From Pseudaminobacter soli (ex Li et al. 2025) (GTDB lineage Bacteria; Pseudomonadota; Alphaproteobacteria; Rhizobiales; Rhizobiaceae), in contig NZ_JARXVF010000015.1 in assembly GCF_029892515.1 (NCBI RefSeq), positions 1 through 51,871 of the forward strand: a DNA stretch of 51,871 nucleotides. The letters run 5' to 3'. Below, in pieces: positions 1-11,570 of this stretch. Below the pieces are notes generated by a model. The model ran no database searches, was not told where the DNA came from, and was given only the letters and a program-made list of their open reading frames with translations. The position numbers and the translations under genes were made by a program. How positions within the stretch are numbered: the stretch's first letter is position 1; the number at the start of each line of letters is the position of its first letter.

Positions 1-77
1 CTTGATTTCGTCAACCAGGGCTTCTCAGAAGCGAACTTCCTCGCCGCCAGCGGCGCACCGCCCTCGTTGTTGAGGCG

Positions 78-107
78 TATATAGGCCCCACCCTCTCAAA
101 CTGTCAA
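78..107 (-). promoter_or_regulatory. Strong sigma70-type promoter reading off the left edge
   Basis: On the minus strand a perfect TTGACA (102-107) is followed after 18 bp by TATATA (78-83) and a GC-rich discriminator (CGCC). Near-consensus hexamers are uncommon in this GC-rich genome. A GC-rich discriminator is typical of stable-RNA promoters under stringent control. The transcript would leave the window leftwards and no start codon is convincing in the 77 bases that remain. An rRNA or tRNA operon leader is therefore a reasonable guess but is not shown. Confidence 0.5.
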
Positions 108-424
108 CGCCAATCTGCTCCCCGTTTGAACTTTTTACGACACAAAGCGCATAACCCAGCAAAACCTTGCGGAAGGTCGGAGCGGGCCGCAACTTATCCC
201 CAGCGGGGCCCACGCCGAGCCCTAATGCAGCCCCAATCGAGGTCTCTCTCTTACCTAACGCAGGTCAATTTCCGGCCTCGCGCGCGTTCCTTGATTGGGG
301 GACCGCTTCTATAAGGAGCGCCAACGGGGGGAGCTTTCGTTGACTTACACCGCCGCGGCAGGCAATTGTCGCGGCCATAAGTTTGAACCGGTGCGATCAG
401 GGACGGGATAAGCCACCGCTCTTC
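108..424. other. Gene-free region before the M23 peptidase
   Basis: About 300 bases without a convincing gene. Short open frames on both strands lack ribosome binding sites and recognisable sequence. It presumably carries the promoter of the rightward peptidase gene, but no clear -35/-10 pair for that direction was seen. Confidence 0.4.
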
Positions 425-2383
425 ATGCAGGATGTGGACAAAGCCATAGCCGAACTCGGCAATGAGTCGCCGCTGATCGCGGACGGCCGCAGTGGACCGC
501 CCGATCGGCGCGAGGTCTCTGCGCGTTGGCTGTCGGGCACTTTCCTGACGGGCGTGACCTCCAGCGTCCTGATGGGCGTGGCGCTGTTTGCCGCCCTCGA
601 CGGCCGCGAGCAGCTGGCAACCCCGCCCGAGATCGCCGAACTTGCGGCCATGAGCACGGGTAGCGACGACGGCGGCCAGAACGCCAAGGCCGATCGCCTC
701 GTCCAGCCGCGCCAGATCGCCCGGGCGAAAGACCGCCGGCGCATGGAAGTCTCCATGTCCAGTCGTATCGGCGACCGCGACGTGGTCCGCACCGTTCCCT
801 TCGTCCAGATCAAGATGGCGCTCGCCGCCGGCTACAAGACCAGCCGCTCCTATCCGCCCTTCGATCCGCTCGACGTCTTCGCCGAGGACGGCGCGGCCCA
901 GACCGCAGCCCCCGCCGGACAGATCTACGGCGTGAAGGTCGAAAGCGAGATGAGCCTGAAGACGGTGGATTTCCCGATGGAGTCCGCCGCCTTCGACGAA
1001 AAGAGCGATCTCTCTGCCGACGAGGTGGAAGAAGTCGTGCGCACCACCGGCGCCATCCTCACCGATGGCGACGTGCAGGTGGCCGCCCTTCACTATGTCG
1101 ACCCCGAGCGATTCGGCGATTCGCTCGCCACGCAGGCGCTGACCGGTTCCTATGGCGTGCGCATAGTTCCGGAGAACGTCTCGGTCACCAAGCGTAGTGC
1201 TGCCGACGATTCGGCAATGGCCTATGCCGAGGAGATCATCCCCTTCTCCGCCGAGCGCGAGATCGAGGATGCGCTGGCCGATTCAGGCTACACCGGCCAG
1301 GACGCCGCCGACATGGCCGAGGCCATTTCCAAGATGATGAACGGCTCGACGCTCAAGGCCGGCACCGTGCTTCGCGTCGGGCTGGAAGTGCGCGGCGACG
1401 AGGCCTGCATCGTGCGCACCAGCGTCTATGACCGCACCCAGCACATATTGACCATCGCGCTGAACGATCAGCACCAATATGTGACGACCAACGAGCCCGA
1501 CCCCAATCCGGAACTGCTGACCGCCTTCGACGATTCGGCGCCGACGGTTGCGCGCGGCAATCTGCCGAGCGTCTATGACGGCATCTATCGGGCGGCCTTC
1601 TCCTACGGCATGTCCAAGGACATGACCAAGCAGCTCATCAAGCTTTTGGCTTCGGATGTCGACTTCCAGTCGCGCCTCAATTCGTCCGACCGGCTCGAAG
1701 TGCTTTTCTCCGAGCCCAATGGCGACGACCAGGCTTCCGACGATTCGCAACTTCTCTACGTGTCCGCCACCTTCAGCGGCACGACGCGGAACTTCTACCG
1801 GTTTCAGCTGAACGACGGCAGCTTCGACTATTTCGACGAGGAAGGCCGCAGCTCCAAGCAGTTCCTGCTGCGCAACCCCCTGCCCAACGGCACCTTCCGC
1901 TCGGGCTTTGGCGCGCGGCGCCATCCTATCCTCGGCTACACGCGCATGCATACCGGCGTCGACTGGGCAGCCCCCACCGGCTCGCCTATCATCGCCGCGG
2001 GCAACGGCGTCGTGGAAAAGGCCGGCTGGGCCGGTGGCTATGGCAAGCAGACCATCATTCGTCACCCCAACGGCTACGAGACCTCCTACAACCACCAGAG
2101 CGGTTTTGCCTCCGGCATCGTGCCCGGCGCCAAGGTGCGGCAGGGCCAGGTTATCGGCTATCTCGGCTCGACGGGCCTGGCGACCGGCCCGCACCTGCAC
2201 TACGAGCTGATGGTCAACGGCACCAAGGTTGACCCGATGCGTGTACGCCTTCCGCTCGGCAAGGTGCTGAAGGGCGATGACCTCGTTGCATTCAAGGGCG
2301 AGCGCGAACGCATCGACGACCTGCTCAAGGAAGACAAGAAAACCGCCTCGCTGAAAGTGGCAAGCGCCAAGACCAGCGAGTAG
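425..2383 (+). CDS. M23 family (LytM-type) murein endopeptidase
   Basis: A membrane-anchored zinc endopeptidase that would cut peptide cross-links of peptidoglycan in the periplasm. A single hydrophobic segment (about residues 38-58, GTFLTGVTSSVLMGVALFAA) follows a charged N-terminus, giving an N-in, C-out topology. A long central region of low recognisability, about residues 90-480, leads to a C-terminal M23 domain. There the metal and catalytic residues are visible in RRHPILG, the HTGVD motif and GPHLHYEL, so the enzyme looks active. The frame is open from a TTG at 383; the ATG at 425 is chosen because neither start has a good Shine-Dalgarno sequence. The gene converges on the exporter gene with only 6 bp between them. 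It is bifunctional with nothing obvious nearby, but another cell-wall enzyme (an L,D-transpeptidase) lies 1.6 kb away. Confidence 0.9.
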   Translation: MQDVDKAIAELGNESPLIADGRSGPPDRREVSARWLSGTFLTGVTSSVLMGVALFAALDGREQLATPPEIAELAAMSTGSDDGGQNAKADRLVQPRQIARAKDRRRMEVSMSSRIGDRDVVRTVPFVQIKMALAAGYKTSRSYPPFDPLDVFAEDGAAQTAAPAGQIYGVKVESEMSLKTVDFPMESAAFDEKSDLSADEVEEVVRTTGAILTDGDVQVAALHYVDPERFGDSLATQALTGSYGVRIVPENVSVTKRSAADDSAMAYAEEIIPFSAEREIEDALADSGYTGQDAADMAEAISKMMNGSTLKAGTVLRVGLEVRGDEACIVRTSVYDRTQHILTIALNDQHQYVTTNEPDPNPELLTAFDDSAPTVARGNLPSVYDGIYRAAFSYGMSKDMTKQLIKLLASDVDFQSRLNSSDRLEVLFSEPNGDDQASDDSQLLYVSATFSGTTRNFYRFQLNDGSFDYFDEEGRSSKQFLLRNPLPNGTFRSGFGARRHPILGYTRMHTGVDWAAPTGSPIIAAGNGVVEKAGWAGGYGKQTIIRHPNGYETSYNHQSGFASGIVPGAKVRQGQVIGYLGSTGLATGPHLHYELMVNGTKVDPMRVRLPLGKVLKGDDLVAFKGERERIDDLLKEDKKTASLKVASAKTSE

Positions 2384-2389
2384 AGCGCT

Positions 2390-3919
2390 TCAGCTCTTGC
2401 GATCCGGCCATGAAGGCTGCGTGAGCCAGGCCACCGCCACCGATGCCGCGCAAAGTGCGGCCGACACCCAGGCGATCACCTCAAAAGCCCGATTGGTCGC
2501 CTCGACCCGCAGGGCCTCGGTCTCGGGAGCCAGCGCTACTTGCGGCGCCGCGCCGAACTCCACGCCCGCCACCGGAGCGCCGAGCACGCCGGAAAACACC
2601 AGACCGGCAACCGCGCCAAGTGCGGCAACCGCCATCAGGCCGGCAGCGCGGGCAACCGCATTGTTCACGCCCGAGGCCAGGCCGGTATCGTCGTCCGAAA
2701 CGGCCAGCATGACCGCCGCCGAAAGCGGCGAGACGATAATCGCCATGCCGAGCCCGTTGAGCAGAAGCACCGGAAAGGTGATCTCCCACAGCCGCATCAT
2801 CGGCATGGTCAGCCCCAGCAGCGCATAAGACACGGTCATGATCGCCGCCCCCAGCGTCAGCGGCAGGCGCGGGCCCCAGCGATCCGCCAGCCGCCCCGAA
2901 TATCCCGACAGCAGCGCGATGAACAGCGACAGCGGAAGGAACAGCAGGCTTGCCTGCCACTCCTTCGCGCCCCAGCCGGTGATCACCGTCATCGGCAGGA
3001 AGAACAGCACCGCGGTGAAGGCGAAGAATAGGAGCAGCGTGTAGACATTGGCGCCGGAGAAGATGCGTGAGCGGAAAAGCTGGAGTTTCACCATCGGCTG
3101 CCGCGTATGGCTTTCCCAGAGAATGAAGCCAGCAAAGAGCAGTGCTCCAATCAGCAGCCAAGCGCCGGGGCTGAGCAACTGCCCCTCGCTGGGAACGCCG
3201 AAGCTGGTCATCCCCCAGGCCAATATGCCCAGGCTAACGGTCGCCAGAATGGCGCCCGGTATGTCGAGCCGCCGCTTGGCCGAAGGCCGGTCGGCCGGCA
3301 CGCGGGTCAGCAGCATCGCCAGCGTCACGATGCCGATCGGCACGTTGATGGCGAAGATCAGGCGCCACATCCAGGGTTCGCCGAACGACAGCACGACACC
3401 GCCGATGAACGGTCCCATAGCTGTAGCCAGCGAGGAATAGGCAGCCCACTGCCCGATCGCGGCGCCGCGTATGTCGGTCGGGTAGGCCTTGGCGATGATG
3501 GCGAGGCTGCCGGGCACCATGAAGGCCGCGCCGATTCCTTGCGCGGCGCGCATCAGGATCAGCGTCTCGGCATCGGCCGAAATCGCGCAAAGCAGCGACG
3601 TGACCATGAAGATGGCTATGCCGCCGGCAAAGATGTTGCGCACGCCAAAGACGTCGCCGGCCACCCCGCCGAGCAGCACCAGCGCGGATAGAAAGAGCAT
3701 GTAAGCGTTGCTTATCCACTGCGCATCGATCAGCGTTGCGCCGAGATCGCTGCGGATGACCGGCATGGCGAGCGAGACGACGGAGCCGTCGATGAAGCCC
3801 ATGCTCGATGCGAGGATCGCCGAGAGCATGACGAACCGGCGGCCTTGCGGCGGGCAAAAGGTTCGGGCCACCGCCGGCGCGGTGTCCATGGTCGAATCGG
3901 ATGATCCCCGTGCAGACAT
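2390..3919 (-). CDS. MFS transporter, DHA2 (14-TM, EmrB/QacA-like) family
   Basis: A proton-coupled drug or metabolite exporter of the inner membrane. At 509 aa it has the length of the 14-helix DHA2 group. The family motifs are visible: the first helix with DGSVVSLAMPVI, motif A as GGVAGDVFGVRN, the LMRAAQGIGAAFMVPGS stretch, and motif C as GPFIGGVV in helix 5. Substrate cannot be told from sequence. The start at 3919 has only a weak ribosome binding site, and a second ATG at 3889 (MDTAPAV) would remove ten non-hydrophobic residues. No regulator gene is adjacent. It lies between two cell-wall genes but need not be linked to them in function. Confidence 0.85.
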   Translation of the reverse strand: MSARGSSDSTMDTAPAVARTFCPPQGRRFVMLSAILASSMGFIDGSVVSLAMPVIRSDLGATLIDAQWISNAYMLFLSALVLLGGVAGDVFGVRNIFAGGIAIFMVTSLLCAISADAETLILMRAAQGIGAAFMVPGSLAIIAKAYPTDIRGAAIGQWAAYSSLATAMGPFIGGVVLSFGEPWMWRLIFAINVPIGIVTLAMLLTRVPADRPSAKRRLDIPGAILATVSLGILAWGMTSFGVPSEGQLLSPGAWLLIGALLFAGFILWESHTRQPMVKLQLFRSRIFSGANVYTLLLFFAFTAVLFFLPMTVITGWGAKEWQASLLFLPLSLFIALLSGYSGRLADRWGPRLPLTLGAAIMTVSYALLGLTMPMMRLWEITFPVLLLNGLGMAIIVSPLSAAVMLAVSDDDTGLASGVNNAVARAAGLMAVAALGAVAGLVFSGVLGAPVAGVEFGAAPQVALAPETEALRVEATNRAFEVIAWVSAALCAASVAVAWLTQPSWPDRKS

Positions 3920-3964
3920 CGCCGAAGTCTATGTCGGCGCAATTGTCGCTACTAGCCCCGCCAT

Positions 3965-3984
3965 CCAGGCCTTTTTCGGCCTGG
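3965..3984 (-). terminator. Hairpin after the L,D-transpeptidase gene
   Basis: A perfect 7-bp stem CCAGGCC/GGCCTGG with a 6-nt loop lies 17 bp past the L,D-transpeptidase stop. On the minus strand no T-run follows, so a role as intrinsic terminator is only suggested by position. Confidence 0.35.
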
Positions 3985-4000
3985 CGGCGTAGGAAAAACT

Positions 4001-5461
4001 CTATTCGGTGAACTCTACCGGCACGCCGGGGCTGACCAGCTTTGCGAGCTGCTCGGCATCCCAGTTGGTCAGGCGCACACAGCCATGGCTTTCGGTCTTG
4101 CCGATCTTGGATGGATCGGGCGTGCCGTGGATGCCGTAGGTCGGCTTGTCGAGCGCGATCCACACCGTACCGACCGGGCCGTTCGGCCCCGGCGGGATGG
4201 TGAGGATCTTGTCGTTGTTGCCCTGCTTGAAGTTCAGCTTGGGATTGTAGGTGTAGTTGGGGTTCAGCGCCACGCGGGTCACCGCATGGGTGCCCGTCGG
4301 CGACGGCGTGTCAGACGAGCCGATGGTAGCCGGGTAGGCTACAACCAACTTGCCGGCATCGTCATAGGCGCGGACCTGCTTGCGCGCCTTGTCGGCGATG
4401 ATGCTTGCAACCTTGCTCGCGGCCTGCCGCTTCGTATTCGCCACCCGGATGATGGTGCCGGGGCGATTGAAATTCGCCCCCGGATTGAGCGCCTTCAGGT
4501 AGCCCTCGTCCATATGGAAGCGCGCGCCCAGCATTTGGAGCACCGAGGTGTAGCTCAGGTGATCGAGCTGTGCCTTCTGGCTGTAGTCGGAAGGCACCGA
4601 CGCGACGAACGGGCCGGCCGCGTCTTCGGGCGTGATCGTGTAGTTGACGAACGGATCGCCGCCGGTGGCCGCGAGCTGCGCCTTGATCTCGGCCGTATCG
4701 GTCGATTTCAGGCTGACGCCGGTGATTTCGCGATAGGCAAGCAGGGCCTTGTCGACATTGCTGCCGAACTTGCCGTCGACGACGCCCGGCGAAGCCCCTG
4801 CCCTGTCCATCAGGATCTGGATGGAGGCCACGTCCTCGCGCGCCGTAAACGTCGTGGGCGGTTCGGTCACTGCGTTATCGTCGGCCGAAGGCGCCTCGAT
4901 GATGGTCAGCTGCTCGGAATTGTCCGGCTGGCTCGCATCCGGATCGCCGAGCGGCGCACGCGTCACCGGTTCGCGCCGCACCACCTGCGGCCGCTGCGGA
5001 TAGTTCGGATAGGACTGCTCGTCCGGGAATGCGCCGGGCGGCGGCGGGAAATGGTCCTGCCCCAGCGAATAATCCTGGTTGTCGTCCTCATAGGCCGGCG
5101 CGTCGGGATAGCGCTCGCGATAGCGACCGCGCGGCTGGCTGTCGGTCTCGTAGGAATAGTCGTCATAGTTGCGCTCGCGCGGCTGCGGGCGCACCGCGCG
5201 CTGGCCGTTGCGGCTGCCGATCACGCCACGCGGCGGCTGAACGGCGATGATCTCTCCGGTATAGGAATCAACGATGATGCGGTTGCCCTTGCCGTCGAAA
5301 TAGACCTGGACGTCGCCCGACTGCGCCAGCTGCACGCCTGCATCGGCTCGTTTGCTGATTCGCGCCGCCTCGACGACGCGCATGTCAGGTGCCGCGGCTT
5401 CGGCGGCATAGGCCCAAAATCCGGCCGCAACCGCCGCAAGAAAACCAATCCTGCTGATCAT
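4001..5461 (-). CDS. L,D-transpeptidase (YkuD family) with peptidoglycan-binding region
   Basis: A periplasmic enzyme that would form 3-3 cross-links in peptidoglycan or attach proteins to it. This is the main mode of cross-linking in many Rhizobiales. The ATG at 5461 is preferred over upstream starts because GGGGAAA stands before it and MISRIGFLAAVAAGFWAYAAEAAA reads as a signal peptide. A Pro/Tyr/Asp/Arg-rich linker (about residues 80-180) precedes a putative peptidoglycan-binding helix bundle (SIQILMDRAGASPGVVDGKF). The C-terminal YkuD domain carries the catalytic signature YGIHGT and SHGCVRLTNWD, with the nucleophilic Cys. All key residues are present. The upstream 43 codons of the longer frame look untranslated. 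Confidence 0.9.
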   Translation of the reverse strand: MISRIGFLAAVAAGFWAYAAEAAAPDMRVVEAARISKRADAGVQLAQSGDVQVYFDGKGNRIIVDSYTGEIIAVQPPRGVIGSRNGQRAVRPQPRERNYDDYSYETDSQPRGRYRERYPDAPAYEDDNQDYSLGQDHFPPPPGAFPDEQSYPNYPQRPQVVRREPVTRAPLGDPDASQPDNSEQLTIIEAPSADDNAVTEPPTTFTAREDVASIQILMDRAGASPGVVDGKFGSNVDKALLAYREITGVSLKSTDTAEIKAQLAATGGDPFVNYTITPEDAAGPFVASVPSDYSQKAQLDHLSYTSVLQMLGARFHMDEGYLKALNPGANFNRPGTIIRVANTKRQAASKVASIIADKARKQVRAYDDAGKLVVAYPATIGSSDTPSPTGTHAVTRVALNPNYTYNPKLNFKQGNNDKILTIPPGPNGPVGTVWIALDKPTYGIHGTPDPSKIGKTESHGCVRLTNWDAEQLAKLVSPGVPVEFTE

Positions 5462-5563
5462 ATTCGCCAAATTTCCCCGGTACGAAGCTGCTCCCTCGGC
5501 AGCCCTCCGCATATAATTCGATTGTCCAATCGCCCGCCTAACGGTTCTCACATGAACCGGGCA

Positions 5564-5590
5564 TGAAAATGGCCGCCCGGAGGCGGCCAT
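5564..5590 (-). terminator. Intrinsic terminator of clpB
   Basis: A 9-bp perfect stem ATGGCCGCC/GGCGGCCAT (5569-5577 with 5582-5590), 4-nt loop, followed on the minus strand by a short T-run (ATTTTC). It starts 24 bp past the clpB stop and lies in the promoter region of the L,D-transpeptidase gene. Confidence 0.7.
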
Positions 5591-5614
5591 CTGTCTGCGA
5601 TTATCCGCCTGGCC

Positions 5615-8230
<2,616 letters not shown>

Positions 8231-8370
8231 ATCTGTCTCCTTCCATCACCGGCCCGCTTTGCGGCACCGGATCAGATTGCGGTGACGAACCCCCTCCGGA
8301 GAGCCGGGCTCATTTCCAGCCAGATATGGGTATGCGCGGAATTTCCTCAAGACGGATTTTCTGGCCGCGC

Positions 8371-8405
8371 AAACAAAAACGGCGGAGACCTGATTCTCCG
8401 CCGTT
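8371..8405 (-). terminator. Intrinsic terminator of the DUF4167 gene
   Basis: An 11-bp perfect stem AACGGCGGAGA/TCTCCGCCGTT with a 6-nt loop, followed on the minus strand by TTTTTGTTTG. It sits 26 bp beyond the DUF4167 stop and isolates that gene from clpB. Confidence 0.85.
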
Positions 8406-8430
8406 CATCGTTCTGATTATCCGTACCGGA

Positions 8431-9237
8431 TCAGCCGTTGGCGGCTGCCAGAGCCGTGTCGTCACCCGAACCATCGGTTGCCGCAGCTTCGCCGCCGGCA
8501 GCTTCGGCCGCCTGCTCGCGGCGCGGACGACGGCCGCGACGCGGTGCTGCGGCCTTTTCCTCGGACGGCTCTGCGGTCTCGGCCGTGCCGCCGTTAGCTT
8601 CCGCCGCCGTTTCCGGCTGCGGCTGATCGACGGGCTGGGACTGTGACTGCACCTGCATGGGGCTAGGGCGGCGCCCGCGACCACGGCCGCGGTTGTCGCC
8701 ACGATGGCCGGCATTGTCAGCCGGCACTTCGTTGCTGAGCGCGACCTCGGCGGGCATGCCTTCAATCACCGGCTGCGGGCCCGAACCATTGTTCACGACC
8801 GGCGCTGCGACCTGCTCCGGCGCCGCTGCCGGGGCGCTTTGCTGCTGCCCACCGCTTGGTTGAACGCTGCCGGCATTGTTGCCGTCAAACTCTTCGCGAT
8901 CCTGATCGTCGTCGTCGAAGTCGTCGTTGCGATTGTTCTGGAACTGCTGCACCTGCGCCTGTGCGGCTGCGATGATGCGGTTGTAGTGCTCGGCGTGCTG
9001 CAGATAGTTTTCCGCCATCACGCGGTCGCCGGCGCTTTGCGCGTCCCGGGCGAGGGTCGCGTATTTCTCGGCGATCTGCTGGGCGGACCCGCGAATCTTG
9101 ACGTCCGGACCGTTGCTCTCGTAGTTGCGCGTAAGCGGATTAGGTCCTTTGCGGCCATTGTTGTTGTTATTGTTATTGTTGCCGCCGCCGCCATTGTTAC
9201 GGCCGCGCATACGCCTGTTCTGCTGTTGTGGCCTCAT
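8431..9237 (-). CDS. DUF4167 domain-containing protein
   Basis: A conserved alphaproteobacterial protein of unknown role. The N-terminus is Arg/Asn-rich with a run of eight Asn (residues 20-27), then comes the conserved helical core (about 35-105: NPLTRNYESNGPDVKIRG, AQQIAEKYATLARDAQ, NYLQHAEHYNRII). The rest is acidic, then Gln/Pro/Ala-rich, ending with an Arg-rich patch (RRGRRPRRE), and looks disordered. The basic ends suggest RNA or DNA binding, but that is inference. It lies between prmC and clpB with its own terminator. The family is usually found next to prmC/prfA in Rhizobiales. Confidence 0.85.
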   Translation of the reverse strand: MRPQQQNRRMRGRNNGGGGNNNNNNNNGRKGPNPLTRNYESNGPDVKIRGSAQQIAEKYATLARDAQSAGDRVMAENYLQHAEHYNRIIAAAQAQVQQFQNNRNDDFDDDDQDREEFDGNNAGSVQPSGGQQQSAPAAAPEQVAAPVVNNGSGPQPVIEGMPAEVALSNEVPADNAGHRGDNRGRGRGRRPSPMQVQSQSQPVDQPQPETAAEANGGTAETAEPSEEKAAAPRRGRRPRREQAAEAAGGEAAATDGSGDDTALAAANG

Positions 9238-9530
9238 CCGACTCTCTTCATTTTGAAAAAGTTCCGCGAGCGGGGCGCGTCAGCGGCCAGCCGTCTCGTG
9301 GTGTTCCGACGGTATTCGCCCGCATTGCTTGCGTTGGCGTCACGTACCATTCCGTTCCGGTCTCATGTCACTTGCCGGGTGATCCCCGCACGAAGCAAAA
9401 GCGTCGTCTACGCAAGAAGGCAGTTTTGTTCCAAGGGAACCGAATCGATAACAGCACTGCCTGCTTCGTCTCATCCGGTATTTCGAACCTAGCGGCATTC
9501 CCGAGAGTTGCCAAGTACTTTTTCGATCTA
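9238..9530. other. Intergenic region between prmC and the DUF4167 gene
   Basis: About 290 bases with lower GC than the flanks and no convincing gene. An open plus-strand frame crosses it only because it continues antisense through the end of prmC. It should hold the leftward promoter of the DUF4167 gene. Confidence 0.4.
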
Positions 9531-10427
9531 CTACAACGCTTTGATTCGGCGCTGGAAAAACAACGTCCGATCATTTCCCGCAAGGTCATTTCCAGCTGCG
9601 AGAAGTTCAAATCCGGCCAGGCCGAAAATGTCCGTTACACTTGTTCTCTGATCGAACCCGATTTCCAAGGCGACTTTGCCGCCAGCTTCCAGATATGCCG
9701 CAGCCCCGGCGGCGATCACGCGATAAGCGTCGAGACCATCATCCCCACCATCAAGGGCAAGAACCGGATCGAAGCCCCGCACTTCGCGCTGGAGAGCGCC
9801 AATATCCGTGTTCTTTATATAAGGCGGGTTTGAGACGATTAAATGGAAACGCCCGGAAATTTTTGAGAACCAGTCAGATTCGACCGTTTCAAAGCGATCG
9901 GAGAGCCCAAGCTGCTCGGCATTGCGCCGCGCGGTCGCCAGCGCGCCCGGGGCGACATCGGCGCCGACGGCCGTTGCCTGCGGTACCTGGCTCAGAAGCG
10001 CGAGCGGGATGGCTCCCGTTCCGGTGCCGAGATCGAGGATGCGGCAAATGCCCTCCCGCTCCGCCGTCTCGTGCACGAAAGGCAGCACCAGATCGACGAG
10101 TGTCTCGGTATCGGGGCGCGGCTCGAGCGTCTCCGGCGACAGGAAGAGCTTCAGGCCATAGAACTCGCGGAAGCCCAGGATGCGATGCACCGGCTCGCCC
10201 GCAATGCGGCGGGCAAGCGCTGCTTCGATTTCGGCCAGGACGGATGGCGTGAGCTCGCGGTCGGGTGAGGTGATCGCGTCGGTGCGGGTCGTGCCGGTAA
10301 AATGTTCGACGATCAGCCGCGCATCGAGTCCGGCGTCTTCGATACCGGCGGTGGCGAGCCGGAGCCGCGCGGCGCGCAGCAGTCCGCCCAGGGTAGCCGG
10401 GGTAGCCGTCGCGCCGGTCTCGGTCAT
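9531..10427 (-). CDS. prmC: Peptide chain release factor N5-glutamine methyltransferase
   Basis: It methylates the Gln of the GGQ motif in class I release factors using S-adenosylmethionine, which raises termination efficiency. The 298 aa contain an N-terminal helical substrate-binding domain and a Rossmann methyltransferase domain with motif [15 protein letters not shown] and the diagnostic NPPY catalytic loop (VSNPPYIK). It starts 14 bp after the prfA stop, so enzyme and substrate are made from one transcript. The C-terminus is of normal length. Confidence 0.95.
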   Translation of the reverse strand: MTETGATATPATLGGLLRAARLRLATAGIEDAGLDARLIVEHFTGTTRTDAITSPDRELTPSVLAEIEAALARRIAGEPVHRILGFREFYGLKLFLSPETLEPRPDTETLVDLVLPFVHETAEREGICRILDLGTGTGAIPLALLSQVPQATAVGADVAPGALATARRNAEQLGLSDRFETVESDWFSKISGRFHLIVSNPPYIKNTDIGALQREVRGFDPVLALDGGDDGLDAYRVIAAGAAAYLEAGGKVALEIGFDQRTSVTDIFGLAGFELLAAGNDLAGNDRTLFFQRRIKAL

Positions 10428-10441
10428 ATGCGTTGCCTTGC

Positions 10442-11518
<1,077 letters not shown>

Positions 11519-11570
11519 AGGCATTGATACTCGACTGGATTCACGTCAGCAGGCCGTCCTCACGTGAATC

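Noticed and set aside
251-1093. 280-codon minus-strand frame at the left edge
   Set aside because: Antisense to the M23 peptidase gene, whose plus-strand product has clear family motifs.
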